This document shows positions 15,209 to 24,740 of a DNA stretch of 64,000 bases, piece by piece. The stretch's first letter is position 1. The number at the start of each line of letters is the position of its first letter. Below the pieces are notes generated by a model that saw only the letters and a program-made list of their open reading frames with translations, did not search any database and was not told where the DNA came from. Origin of the DNA: Chitinophagaceae bacterium. GTDB lineage: Bacteria; Bacteroidota; Bacteroidia; Chitinophagales; Chitinophagaceae. Where the stretch lies: NCBI GenBank assembly GCA_019638615.1, contig JAHBTL010000019.1:1-64000 (forward strand), in the 5' to 3' direction. The translations under genes and the position numbers were made by a program.

Positions 15209-17464
15209 ATGAAAAAATTAATCTTATTATTGCTATTCTCATTATTAACCTTTTTCATTCGGGCACAGGTTTTACGGGTGGCAACTACGCCAACTGCTAT
15301 TGCATCACAAATACCCGGGTACACCCAGGTGAGCACCATCAACGTAAAGACGATCAGCTATACTCCTTCCACTCCAACAACTCCACCAACCCCTGTAGAT
15401 GAAGACAGCACCACGGAAGATATCAAGGTGTATGATTATGCAGATGTAATTACGGCAAATATTACCACTGCCAACGGTAATATTACTTCCACATCTCTTG
15501 GTAAAGTGTGGACGCTTAAAATAAGCATTCCCAATGCTTTGAATATCGGCCTGCTTTTCGACCAGTTCAACCTGTCGGCATCGGCGGAAATGTATATTTA
15601 TGACGGCAATAAAACAGTGCTTGACAGCGCCATTAAAAAATCACATTTTACCAGTTCTTCTGTTGTAGGCATTTCTCCTTTGAGGGGCAACAGCGTTATT
15701 ATCTATATTATTGAACCTAACAATTTCGGAACTTTTCAGAGTACCCTTTCTATCCAGAAAGTGGAAGCGGGATACCAGGAAATAGGCGATATCGGGGCTT
15801 CAGGCGACAATACACTTACCGCTAATGATTTTCAGATCTTTGAGGCAAGCACCAATTGTGATCCGCTGGTACAATGCCAGCAGTCTAAAATGCCCTATGC
15901 AAGGGCTGTAGCCCGTTTTACAACCAATGGAAGGCAGGGAACGGGCACATTGATCAATAATGAAGCAAATAATGGCAGGGCTTATTTTTTAACCGCTTTT
16001 CACGTAGTGGACAGGAACAAGAATGACATCCTGGATGCATCAGAAATTACTGCTTTATCTCAAGCCAGGTTTCAATTCCAGTTTTGGCGTACTAATTGTA
16101 ATGGAAACGTTAACGCTAACGGAATACAATTCTCCGGGGCTGTCATTAGGGCATCATGGAGGTATACCGATATGGTATTGCTGGAACTATTGAACCCCCC
16201 GGGTATCGGCGATCTTGTAAACTATGCAGGATGGACAAGACAGACCGGCGCGCCTGCTAATAATACAGGATTTGTAATACACCATCCACAGGGAGATGAT
16301 ATGCGCATCACAAGCCTTAAGAACGTTAAAAGCTGGATGTGGAACAGTAGCTATTGGTCTGCGCATTATAATTCCGGAACGGTAGACAGGGGATCATCAG
16401 GCTCTGCCCTGATGAATGGAAACGGGCAGATCATCGGACAACTCAGAAGTGGGTGGAGCAGTTGTAATTTTACAGACTTCGGTGACCGCTATGGTAAGTT
16501 TTATGAATCCTGGAATAGCCCGGCGGGTCTTGCTACATGGCTGTCTCCCGGGCAGAATGTACAATCTACCAATTTACTGAATCTTACTAATATTCCGGTC
16601 AACGGCCCTTCTACGATAGCGTGCACCACTCCTACACAATACACCACACTGCCGGGTTTGCTTGATGTTAATTATACCTGGTCGGTGAGCGCGGGCTTGC
16701 AGATCATTAGCGGGCAGGGTACTGCAACTGTGACTATATCCGGACTTCCCGGCAATCAATACGGTGCTGGTACACTCACGCTTACCTTAAGCTCCCCAAC
16801 AAAAGGGAGGTTGAGGACCTATATTATGTCCAAAAACATAATAATAAATACAGGAGGCGCAGGTAACATCAGCGGTACCTATAATTCGCCTACCAGTGCC
16901 ACGCAGCCGCTTGTTTCACCCGCAAACAAATTTGATCTTACAACTTACAACAATGCCTGCCTCTCTATGGTGACCAATATGACAAATATTCCCTCGGGAG
17001 CTACAGTGGTTTGGTTAGGAACCACAAGTTCACCTGATATAACATGGTCGCAGTCCGGAAATAATATCGTTTGCTTCTTTACAGCGCTTAACCAAACTGC
17101 CGATATGAGAATTAGGATTACGACTTCCTGTGGCGAGACTTCAGCAAGGTACCGGTTTAAATGTGTGACCTATAACTTGTGCGGCGGCCCAACACCGGCA
17201 ATAGTTATTGCATTTCCTAACCCGGTTTCAGGTACCCTTCGGGTTTCTATGGAAGAAAGTAAGGGCATTCAACAAGAAAAAAATACAAAAAATATCCGAG
17301 AGATAAAAATTATTGATAAAGTAGGTAATATTAAACGGTTTATCAGATATGGGCATAATCTGAAAAGTGTAAACATAGATATTTCAGATTTATCGCCCGA
17401 TATATACACTGTTCTTGTATATGACGGATATGAGTGGACGACAAAAAAAATTATAAAGTATTAA
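15209..17464 (+). CDS. Secreted trypsin-like serine protease with T9SS type A tail
   Basis: A 751-residue exported protein. It has a signal peptide (1-19), a Pro/Thr-rich linker around residues 52-65, a beta-rich N-domain, and then a chymotrypsin-fold protease of lysyl-endopeptidase type. The triad is visible: His265 in LTAFHVVD, Asp321 in YTDMVLLEL and Ser397 in GSSGSAL. Ig-like beta regions follow. The C-terminus (AFPNPVSGTLRV, then DISDLSPDIYTVLVYDG and a basic end) looks like a type A T9SS sorting domain, so the enzyme is probably secreted or attached to the cell surface. It follows the tandem lipoproteins by 83 bases. Confidence 0.85.
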   Translation: MKKLILLLLFSLLTFFIRAQVLRVATTPTAIASQIPGYTQVSTINVKTISYTPSTPTTPPTPVDEDSTTEDIKVYDYADVITANITTANGNITSTSLGKVWTLKISIPNALNIGLLFDQFNLSASAEMYIYDGNKTVLDSAIKKSHFTSSSVVGISPLRGNSVIIYIIEPNNFGTFQSTLSIQKVEAGYQEIGDIGASGDNTLTANDFQIFEASTNCDPLVQCQQSKMPYARAVARFTTNGRQGTGTLINNEANNGRAYFLTAFHVVDRNKNDILDASEITALSQARFQFQFWRTNCNGNVNANGIQFSGAVIRASWRYTDMVLLELLNPPGIGDLVNYAGWTRQTGAPANNTGFVIHHPQGDDMRITSLKNVKSWMWNSSYWSAHYNSGTVDRGSSGSALMNGNGQIIGQLRSGWSSCNFTDFGDRYGKFYESWNSPAGLATWLSPGQNVQSTNLLNLTNIPVNGPSTIACTTPTQYTTLPGLLDVNYTWSVSAGLQIISGQGTATVTISGLPGNQYGAGTLTLTLSSPTKGRLRTYIMSKNIIINTGGAGNISGTYNSPTSATQPLVSPANKFDLTTYNNACLSMVTNMTNIPSGATVVWLGTTSSPDITWSQSGNNIVCFFTALNQTADMRIRITTSCGETSARYRFKCVTYNLCGGPTPAIVIAFPNPVSGTLRVSMEESKGIQQEKNTKNIREIKIIDKVGNIKRFIRYGHNLKSVNIDISDLSPDIYTVLVYDGYEWTTKKIIKY

Positions 17465-17475
17465 ATTGCCTTATT

Positions 17476-17670
17476 TCATTTTGCAGGATGCAGCAAATGT
17501 ACCGGCAGCATAAATAAGGCTTTAATGAGAGAAAGAATTCCGTCAACTGTTGCACCCAGTATCCGGAATGGAATGAGCAATAGCCAAACAACAGGATATA
17601 ATATCAATGCCAGTATTGCCAGAGGCGCACATAATACCAATAAAATCAGCCAAAGGAAAAAAGTAATCAT
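17476..17670 (-). CDS. Small two-helix membrane protein
   Basis: A 64-residue very hydrophobic protein, probably two membrane segments (residues about 2-25 and 26-45) and an amphipathic tail. No family is recognised with certainty. It lies convergent to the protease gene with an 11-base gap, so the reading frame being real rests on its composition only. Confidence 0.5.
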   Translation of the reverse strand: MITFFLWLILLVLCAPLAILALILYPVVWLLLIPFRILGATVDGILSLIKALFMLPVHLLHPAK

Positions 17671-17750
17671 ACCCTCATTGTATTAAAGTTGAAAGGTACA
17701 GCATCATGCAAAAAAGCGGATGGAAATTGTGATGACCGGTCAGCGCAGGT

Positions 17751-18611
17751 TTAAGTAAATCTTTTTTCATGATAATCACTGCTGAATATCAGTACTTCTT
17801 TTGAGCGCTTATCGTTGCTCATACCATATTTCCAATTGGGGGTAATAATATGTAATCCTTTGTATAATGCTCTTATTTCTGTACAATCGTTGTACGACAT
17901 CAGCCAGCCTTTGCGCTGCTTTAGCTGAGCAGCCAGCCCCGCATGGTCAAAATCCTTGTGCGCGTCTCCTTTTTTTCCGTATAATGAACTTTTAATCAGG
18001 TAGGGTGGATCGAGATAAGCAAAAGTGCCCGGGTTGTCGTCGAGGGATTTTTTAAAGTCGGCCTGCTGCACCTGTATATTAGGATTATGGAAATTTCTTA
18101 ATCTTTCTATGGAAGTAATTGTAAAGCGGGGATGCTGTGGAGACATTCCACCCGAAAGGGTTGCGCCGGAGAAAGAAGAACGGTTGAGCACATAATACGC
18201 GGCAGCTCTTTGCAGTTTTGTTTCGAACTGTGTTTGTGTTTGCTGCAATTCATAAAACTTTTCCTTAGGCAATGGGTAATATTTTTCTACTGCTTCGGCA
18301 AGATCATGGGGATTGTTTAACAGGCATTGCCAGAATTCCACCAACGGTTGAAAAGCATCATATCCTAAAATCCTTACTCCCCGGGAAGCCATATATAATT
18401 CGATAGATCCTCCCCCTACAAATGGAGATACCAGGGTTTGAATGTATGATGGAAAAAATTGGGTGATGAACTGAATAGCCCTTGTTTTGCCGCCGGGGTA
18501 ACGTAAAGGTGAACGGTATGAAAAACCGGGATCTGTATCTTTTCCTGTATTTGGAAGGATGGATTGTTCTTTGCCTGTGTTTCTGTTTGCCCGATCAACT
18601 GTTGGACTCAT
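17751..18611 (-). CDS. Orphan Dam-type DNA adenine methyltransferase
   Basis: A 286-residue N6-adenine methyltransferase of the D12 (Dam/DpnM) class. The SAM-binding motif I is in SPLRYPGGKTRAI (about residues 34-46) with FVGGGSIELY following, and the catalytic motif IV is LDPPYL. The target site cannot be read from sequence; GATC is typical of the class but not assured. No restriction endonuclease or specificity gene is nearby, so it looks solitary. A TAnnTTTG element lies 17 bases before the start. Confidence 0.85.
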   Translation of the reverse strand: MSPTVDRANRNTGKEQSILPNTGKDTDPGFSYRSPLRYPGGKTRAIQFITQFFPSYIQTLVSPFVGGGSIELYMASRGVRILGYDAFQPLVEFWQCLLNNPHDLAEAVEKYYPLPKEKFYELQQTQTQFETKLQRAAAYYVLNRSSFSGATLSGGMSPQHPRFTITSIERLRNFHNPNIQVQQADFKKSLDDNPGTFAYLDPPYLIKSSLYGKKGDAHKDFDHAGLAAQLKQRKGWLMSYNDCTEIRALYKGLHIITPNWKYGMSNDKRSKEVLIFSSDYHEKRFT

Positions 18612-18627
18612 TCATTGCCTGTTTGTT

Positions 18628-18635
18628 CAAAGATA
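18628..18635 (-). promoter_or_regulatory. Putative -7 element of the Dam gene
   Basis: On the minus strand this reads TATCTTTG, an exact TAnnTTTG match, 17 bases before the methylase start. The transcript leader would be very short. Confidence 0.45.
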
Positions 18636-18639
18636 AATG

Positions 18640-18878
18640 TTTGAAGTTTCAGGATGGGAGATTTGAAATTTGAGATTTGATATTGGATAGCCTACAGCCG
18701 GTATGCTCTTTGTGAACCTTAGTGCCTCGGTGGCTTTGTGGTTCAAAAAAAGCTGATGCCTGATAGCCGACTGCAAGTTACTGGGCATAGAAGATTTGAA
18801 ATTTGAGATTGGGTCAACCCTGCAACCTGTAACTCCGCCTTCAAACCACAAACCATAAACTTCAAACCATAAACCAAT
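18640..18878. repeat. A+T-rich repetitive intergenic block, copy 2
   Basis: Fills the gap between the Dam gene and the small T9SS protein. It contains two runs of GATTTGAAATTTGAGATT, a middle piece CCTTAGTGCCTCGGTGGCTT, the words CTGATGCCTGATAGCCGACT, and a 3' run of AAACCATAAACTTCAAACC. It shares its word set and order with 880-1060 and 59574-59700. No ORF is supported. Confidence 0.7.
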
Positions 18879-18880
18879 AA

Positions 18881-19234
18881 CTACTTGGAAACCTGGAATT
18901 TGCCGGATTCGAGAATTTTGCCGGACTTATCGCGAAGCTGAAAAATATAAACTCCCCGGTTAAAATCGCTGAGGTTAACCTGGTTGTTTACGGAAACATT
19001 GTTGATTTCCAGCACCTTTTTGCCGAGGAAGTTATATATCTGGAAATTATAAGATTTATCGTATCCCTGCTGGAACTCAAAATTGATAACCGTAGTAGCA
19101 GGATTGGGGTAAAATTTAATAAGCTTAACTGTAAAGTCTTTGGCTGCAACAGGTACAATGCCGTTTTTTTCCTGGCCAAAGCCGGAAAAATGCAGCATAC
19201 AACCCAATAAAAGTAACAGCGTAAAGTTCTTCAC
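18881..19234 (-). CDS. Minimal secreted protein: signal peptide plus T9SS type A tail
   Basis: A 117-residue protein with a GTG start. A signal peptide ending in SGFGQ is followed after only about 20 residues by a complete type A T9SS sorting domain: FYPNPATTVINFEF, IYNFLGKKVLE, NLSDFNRGVYIFQLRDKSGK and KFQVSK. There is practically no cargo domain. It could be a stub left by loss of cargo, or a functional peptide that uses the secretion pathway. It lies downstream of the PKD/PorP pair on the same strand. Confidence 0.75.
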   Translation of the reverse strand: MKNFTLLLLLGCMLHFSGFGQEKNGIVPVAAKDFTVKLIKFYPNPATTVINFEFQQGYDKSYNFQIYNFLGKKVLEINNVSVNNQVNLSDFNRGVYIFQLRDKSGKILESGKFQVSK

Positions 19235-19306
19235 AATATAAAAATAGAATTTTATCTCAAAAGATAACGCAAAAATTGCTCACACAAGTATGCCTTCCTG
19301 TATTGC

Positions 19307-19332
19307 AAAATGATAATTTGTAAAGATTATCA
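19307..19332 (-). terminator. Weak A+T stem-loop after the PorP gene
   Basis: TGATAAT and ATTATCA form a 7-bp A+T stem; on the minus strand TTTTG follows. It may end the PKD-PorP transcript. Confidence 0.3.
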
Positions 19333-19356
19333 ATGCTTTATGTCAATTTTCTGCTT

Positions 19357-20370
19357 TTAAAACCGCGGGCAGCGTACAATATCTTTCGTGCTGTTGCGGC
19401 TATCTAAAAAGCCTGTATAGCTTAAAGATATCTCAAAACCACCTCTTCCCTGGCTGGCTGTACGCAGTTGCGATACATTCATATCGTAGCTGAAGCCCAG
19501 CGAAAAAGGGTTATAATCCAGCTTTACGACGGGTATAATGGCATCGCCCCATCTTAAATACCCGCCAAAATGGAGCGTATAATCAGGCACTTCCATGTCA
19601 CCGAGCTTTCTTGAATACATTACCCCGGCTATGTATTCCTTGAACGGTCCCTGCACACTTATATCGCCGTGAAAAGTGATATACGCCATTTCTCCCATTG
19701 TGGTGCGCAATCCCCCGGATGCGACCCATTTAGGCAGGTGCTGAAGGCGCTGATAAAACGCATTGACGGGCTTATTGAAATGATGATAGGCTATACCTAC
19801 GAAATAATTATTGTTTTTATTATCGCCGATGGAGGAGTTGTAACTCATGCCTACGCCTGCATCAAAATAGGAATAGTTATTGGCAAAGGTTTCACCGTCG
19901 GGCAGGGAGCCATTGTATCCAAACCCATCGTATTGATTATTGGTAGTTACCTTGGAACGATCCAGCCGGCGCGAAACCAGTCCCCCCATAAAGCCCAGCG
20001 ATATGTACCTGTTTTTGTCGGCGCTTAAAGATTTATGATAGTTAACGGCCGGTAAAAGATGGGTAGTGGTGAGCGATACCGTACCTGCCCGGTCCCACAA
20101 TACCTGCAGTCCGGCCGTTACAAAATCATCGCCTTTGCCTATGGGAAGTTTGTATTCGCCGTTCAGCGATCCGGTTTGATACGGAGTGGTAACGCTGCCC
20201 CACTGGTTCCTGTAAACCATCTGTGCTCTTATGTCTCCTTCAAATAAGCCGGCCAGCGCCGGGTTGCGTACCAAAGGCGCTTCGTAAAACTGTGAAAAAT
20301 GCAGATCCTGCGCCCGCAGTGTGCCGGCGAACAGTATACCAAGCATTACAACAACACAGTGTGGTTTCAT
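19357..20370 (-). CDS. PorP/SprF family type IX secretion outer-membrane protein
   Basis: A beta-barrel-like outer-membrane protein of the PorP/SprF family, which anchors type IX secreted proteins with type B tails at the cell surface. The start at 20370 gives a clean signal peptide (MKPHCVVVMLGILFAGTLRAQ); the ORF extends to 20391. The family opening DLHFSQFYEAPLVRNPALAGLF is followed by alternating strands and a C-terminal barrel motif. It lies 35 bases after the giant PKD gene, the usual arrangement of a PorP/SprF protein with its dedicated cargo. Confidence 0.92.
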   Translation of the reverse strand: MKPHCVVVMLGILFAGTLRAQDLHFSQFYEAPLVRNPALAGLFEGDIRAQMVYRNQWGSVTTPYQTGSLNGEYKLPIGKGDDFVTAGLQVLWDRAGTVSLTTTHLLPAVNYHKSLSADKNRYISLGFMGGLVSRRLDRSKVTTNNQYDGFGYNGSLPDGETFANNYSYFDAGVGMSYNSSIGDNKNNNYFVGIAYHHFNKPVNAFYQRLQHLPKWVASGGLRTTMGEMAYITFHGDISVQGPFKEYIAGVMYSRKLGDMEVPDYTLHFGGYLRWGDAIIPVVKLDYNPFSLGFSYDMNVSQLRTASQGRGGFEISLSYTGFLDSRNSTKDIVRCPRF

Positions 20371-20405
20371 ATAAAATCGATAAGCATTCACAAAAACATA
20401 TCACT

Positions 20406-23400
20406 TTATCTTATTAATGTAACATTCCCTTTCATAGGCACAATTTGCGCATTGTCGCAAACAAACTCAACAATATAAACATATACGTCGGGTGGCAAAT
20501 TCTGGGTACCCAGCCTGCCGTTCCAGCCTTTGGAGGCGTCGTTCGCCATAAAATTCTTTCTTTCAAATACCTGTTGTCCCCAGCGGTTGTATATCCGCAT
20601 GGTTTGCACGCGCGCCAGCCCTCTTCCGCGCGGATAAAACACATCGTTCATACCATCGCCATTCGGAGAAAAAGTATTGGGCACAAAATAGTTTTCTTCG
20701 GTACATAATACCCTAACGGTTATTTCGGCCGAGCTCATGCAGGTATTGCTATCGGTGACGGTTACTGTATACGTTTGGTCGAACTGAGGCCTTGCCACAG
20801 GGTTAGGGCAATCGGTACAGCTCAGGCCTTCTGCCGGCGTCCAGGAGTAAGTGGCTATACCGGAGCTATAGGTAACAGGCAGCTGGACTTGTCCGCCTAC
20901 CGGCATTGTTGCCGGGGCTGTTGTAATAACAGGCAATGGCGCAACGGTAAACGGATGCTGTGTTGTGCCCCGGCAGTTAAGGAAATTGGCAGCGGTAAGC
21001 GCGATGGTATATTCTCCCGGGCGCTCGTATACAATCGTATTGTTTTGTTCCGCCGAGGTTCTGCCATCGCCAAAATTCCAGCTCCACACAATGGCTGTGT
21101 CCGGAGGATACACGAGGGTGCCATCAAAGCTTACCGTCCTGTTAATGCAGGTGAGGTCATCTGCGTTGATCAGCGGTTGGGGCGTACGGGGAACCCGAAC
21201 AGTATCGGAAAACGATAAGCTACAACCCGTGGCCGTGGTGGCAGACAGGGTAACGGGGTATAGTCCCGGCTGGGTAAATGCATGAGGCGGGGGATCCTTT
21301 TCGGTATAGGTTGTGCCATCGCCAAAATCCCACGATTGTGATACAACGGGATCTCCGTTCCTGCTGATGGTAAAATTCGTGGCAAAAACCGTCCCTGAAT
21401 CGCAGAAAGCGCGCCTGTCCAGGTTGAATGCCGGAACGGGACCTCTTATGTCTATTGCCGGTGAGCCGGTTATTTGAGTACGGCAGTCACCTGAATCAAT
21501 CATGTATACAGAAGGGCGGTAAACGTTGGGGTAGTTATAAGTATGCTGTAGTGTTTTTTGACCGGAAGAATCAATGCTGCCATCTCCAAAATAGAAATAG
21601 TATTTGGTATTGGGCGGAACGGTGAAATCGAAATGAACAGTCAGCTCGTTGCAGGCGTACGCCGGAACGGTATAGTTAATTTGTGTATAGGTGGCAGGAT
21701 TGTATACATTGATGGGGAAAGTGGCTGAATCTACACAACCACCATAACCTCTTGCATATAGTTTTGCGGTATAGCTCCCAAAGTCATCGTAAAAATGCCG
21801 TACTACCGGTTGATCCAGGCGAGAATCAGTGCCATCTCCAAAATCCCATAACAACGATTCGTAGTTTTGACTGCTGTGGTAAAACCTGGTTTCCAGCAAC
21901 TGGCAGATAGAAGTGCTGTCTTCCACGGTGAATGCAGCTACGGGCTGCCTGATCGAAACGTAATCCGGCCTGGTAACGGAATCCCTGCATCCTGCAGCAT
22001 CGGTAATAATAAGCTTTACGGTATAGCTGCCTTCGCTGGTGAAAGTATGCAAAGGATGCTGGTCGGTTCCGGTCTGCCCGTCGCCGAAATTCCAGTCATA
22101 GGTAAGGTTATGCCCGGTGGAAGAGTCCCGGAACGGCAGCTCCAGGCCGGGACAGAAGAGTTGATTGCCTGTGCCAAAGGCCGCTACGGGATTGGTAACC
22201 CGTATTGTATCGACTGAAATGTATTCGTGTGTACATCCTGCATTGTCTGTAACCCTGAGCTTTACTACAAACGAACCCGTATCGGTATAAGCGTGTGTAA
22301 AAGGAGGGTTGTTAAACGATTGTGCCTGTCCGTCTCCAAAATCCCATGCCCAGGAAGCGATGCCCACATCGGCAGTGGACTGATCAGTGAACGTTACTGT
22401 TCCGTCTTTACATACGGCCAGCGATGAGGCGGTAAACAGGGCGTTGGGGCCCGTAACCGATATGGTTTGCGTGCTGTTTACTTCGCATCCATATATATCA
22501 CGTACTCTTAATCTTATTATAGAGTTGCCTAAAGAAGGAAATGAGGTGTCAAGGGTTTGCGTACCAATAAATAAAGGCTGCCCATTCAGGTACCAGGCAA
22601 AATCCCTGATATTGGATGGATCTTCCAGAGCGGTAAGGCTTACCCGTTCATCCCTGCACAACGGGTTTTTGGAAACGGTAAAAGTACTATCCAGCGGTCT
22701 TACATCAATGGGTTTTTCTACCATGCCTGAACAACTGCCATTTGTAACGGTTAAGCGTACCGTATAAGTTCCGTATTGCGCATAGGTATAGGTTCCGGGC
22801 GAGGCGGTATTGGATGAATTGCCATCGCCAAAGCTCCAGTCATAGGTGAGGCCGCTGAGGGTGGGATCTGTTATTGAGCTGTCTGAAAAAGTAACCGAAC
22901 GCCTGTTGATGCAATCTAGGTTAAATCCAAAGTTGGCCACAGGCGCCTGTTTGAAAACGATGTTGTTTTTTGTGACAGCAGGAGCGGGGCAACCATTGTT
23001 TAAAGCTATCAAACGAACATCAAACCATCCTGTGTCGGTATAAGTATGTTGCGGGTTCTGGAGGTTGGATGATTCCCCGTCTCCAAAATCCCAGCTCCAT
23101 TCATTGGCATTGGTTGCTGTTCCCTGGAAGCTGACGATATCTGAAATACAATCGCCTGTAGTACTGGCGGTGAAATCAACATTGCTGGGAGGCGTTCCTG
23201 CCCTGACCGTTGAAGTAGCGGTGGCGGTACATCCTCCGTTGGTAGTAATGGTAAGGGTTATTGTATAGTTGCCGGGGGTTGTATAACTCGTGGAAGGAGT
23301 GGCGCTGCTGCTGGTATTTCCATTTCCGAAATCCCATGCGTAAGAGGCTACGCCGTCTATGGCATTTACATTGGCTGTGGGAGTAACATTTGTCAGCGGT

Positions 23401-24740
23401 GCGCAGCCGCTTGCATTTGAATTGGTGATGCTCACCGTGGGAGCAATGATTCGTACAAACTGGTTTTTGGTAACCGAGCTTTCGCACCCGCCCGAAGTAG
23501 TAATAGTAAGCGTTACATTGTATTCGCCTTTGGCAGTATAGGTATGCTGCGGCGTGGCGCCGGTGCCCTGCGAGCCGTCTCCAAAATCCCATTGCCAGCT
23601 AACAGCGCCCGGGGCATTTGCCTGGAAATTTACATTCAGCGGCGCCTGGCAACCGGAATTATCGGGAGAAGTAAAATCAACCGGCGGCTTACCGGTTACC
23701 ACGATGGTTTTTTCCAGCGAGTCGCTGCAACTGCTGAAATTGTTTACCAGTTTAACGCTGTAATTGCCCGGGGTGCTGTACGTTTTTACAGGGCTCACCT
23801 GCGTGGAACCGGTGCCATCGCCAAAGTTCCAGCCAAAGGATACCACACCCGGCGCGGAAGTATTCTGGAAGCTGACCTGCTGTCCTATGCACACTGTGTC
23901 GGGATTACTAAAATCTGTAGTGAATGTATTCACCGCTACTGTTTTGCTGATGGTATCCACGCAACCAAAGCTGCTGCGGGTAGTGAGCAGTACATTGTAA
24001 TTACCGCTGGAGCTGAATGATGCAACAGGATTGGGATCGGTGGAAGTATTGCCATTTCCGAAATCCCATTCGTAGGTTAAAGTGCCGGGCCCGGAAGATT
24101 CGTTCGTAAAGGCCACATTAAACGGCGGACGGCATTCGGGTGAGGGTGTGTTCAGGAATTCGGCTTCAATACCGCCTACCATGCGTATGTATCTTCCCCT
24201 GCCGGTGCGCCCCACGCAGCCATTGCTGCTGGTAGCTGTAAGAGATACACTGTAATATCCTGTTTGCTGGTAAACATGCGATGGATTTTGCTCAGTGGAA
24301 GTGGTACCATCTCCAAAATCCCACGCATAGCCGGATATAGTGCCATCTGCTGTAGTAGCGGTGCCGGTAAATTGTATAGACGTCGGTATACAAGCCGTTG
24401 TAATATTGGCAGATAAACTTACCGAAGGAGATGGGTAAACGGTGATATAATCGGTTTTGGTAATGGCGTTTACCCCGTTTTGATTGCGTACCACCAGCGT
24501 AACAGTATAGGTACCGGGCGCGCTGAAGGTAGCGGTGGGGTTTTGCAGGTTGGAGAGTTGCCCGTTCCCAAAATCCCAGTTCCAGTATTTGGGGTCTCCG
24601 GTAGACTGGTCCCTGAAAGCAACGCTCAGGGGTGAACAGCCTGATTGTACAGATGCGGAAAATTCAGCAACAGGGGTTTGCGCGTTTACAGCCAGAGCAA
24701 TCAACAATACGAATATGGTATTGAATATTCCTTTTTCCAA
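20406..24740 (-). CDS. Giant PKD-repeat adhesin-like protein with gliding-type (type B) C-terminus
   Basis: A 1444-residue secreted protein. A signal peptide (residues 1-20) is followed by about fourteen PKD-like repeats, each marked by a WDFGDG or WDFGNG type motif and YTVTL-type strands. A C-terminal gliding-motility-associated domain follows, with FVPNTFSPNGDGMND, RIYNRWGQQVFE, WNGR and PPDVYVYIVEF. This tail targets proteins to the T9SS with PorP/SprF partners, and such a gene is directly downstream. The start codon seems to be TTG; an in-frame stop lies shortly upstream and no ATG fits. Adhesion or gliding is the likely role. Confidence 0.92.
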   Translation of the reverse strand: MEKGIFNTIFVLLIALAVNAQTPVAEFSASVQSGCSPLSVAFRDQSTGDPKYWNWDFGNGQLSNLQNPTATFSAPGTYTVTLVVRNQNGVNAITKTDYITVYPSPSVSLSANITTACIPTSIQFTGTATTADGTISGYAWDFGDGTTSTEQNPSHVYQQTGYYSVSLTATSSNGCVGRTGRGRYIRMVGGIEAEFLNTPSPECRPPFNVAFTNESSGPGTLTYEWDFGNGNTSTDPNPVASFSSSGNYNVLLTTRSSFGCVDTISKTVAVNTFTTDFSNPDTVCIGQQVSFQNTSAPGVVSFGWNFGDGTGSTQVSPVKTYSTPGNYSVKLVNNFSSCSDSLEKTIVVTGKPPVDFTSPDNSGCQAPLNVNFQANAPGAVSWQWDFGDGSQGTGATPQHTYTAKGEYNVTLTITTSGGCESSVTKNQFVRIIAPTVSITNSNASGCAPLTNVTPTANVNAIDGVASYAWDFGNGNTSSSATPSTSYTTPGNYTITLTITTNGGCTATATSTVRAGTPPSNVDFTASTTGDCISDIVSFQGTATNANEWSWDFGDGESSNLQNPQHTYTDTGWFDVRLIALNNGCPAPAVTKNNIVFKQAPVANFGFNLDCINRRSVTFSDSSITDPTLSGLTYDWSFGDGNSSNTASPGTYTYAQYGTYTVRLTVTNGSCSGMVEKPIDVRPLDSTFTVSKNPLCRDERVSLTALEDPSNIRDFAWYLNGQPLFIGTQTLDTSFPSLGNSIIRLRVRDIYGCEVNSTQTISVTGPNALFTASSLAVCKDGTVTFTDQSTADVGIASWAWDFGDGQAQSFNNPPFTHAYTDTGSFVVKLRVTDNAGCTHEYISVDTIRVTNPVAAFGTGNQLFCPGLELPFRDSSTGHNLTYDWNFGDGQTGTDQHPLHTFTSEGSYTVKLIITDAAGCRDSVTRPDYVSIRQPVAAFTVEDSTSICQLLETRFYHSSQNYESLLWDFGDGTDSRLDQPVVRHFYDDFGSYTAKLYARGYGGCVDSATFPINVYNPATYTQINYTVPAYACNELTVHFDFTVPPNTKYYFYFGDGSIDSSGQKTLQHTYNYPNVYRPSVYMIDSGDCRTQITGSPAIDIRGPVPAFNLDRRAFCDSGTVFATNFTISRNGDPVVSQSWDFGDGTTYTEKDPPPHAFTQPGLYPVTLSATTATGCSLSFSDTVRVPRTPQPLINADDLTCINRTVSFDGTLVYPPDTAIVWSWNFGDGRTSAEQNNTIVYERPGEYTIALTAANFLNCRGTTQHPFTVAPLPVITTAPATMPVGGQVQLPVTYSSGIATYSWTPAEGLSCTDCPNPVARPQFDQTYTVTVTDSNTCMSSAEITVRVLCTEENYFVPNTFSPNGDGMNDVFYPRGRGLARVQTMRIYNRWGQQVFERKNFMANDASKGWNGRLGTQNLPPDVYVYIVEFVCDNAQIVPMKGNVTLIR

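Noticed and set aside
20775-24020. Several plus-strand ORFs of 65-158 codons inside the PKD gene
   Set aside because: Antisense shadows of a repetitive coding sequence; composition follows the PKD codons.
20406-24740. Regularly spaced similar DNA words (CCATCGCCAAAATTCCA and the like) as a CRISPR array
   Set aside because: Spacing is about 240-270 bases and follows the PKD protein repeats with diverged copies, not a CRISPR pattern.
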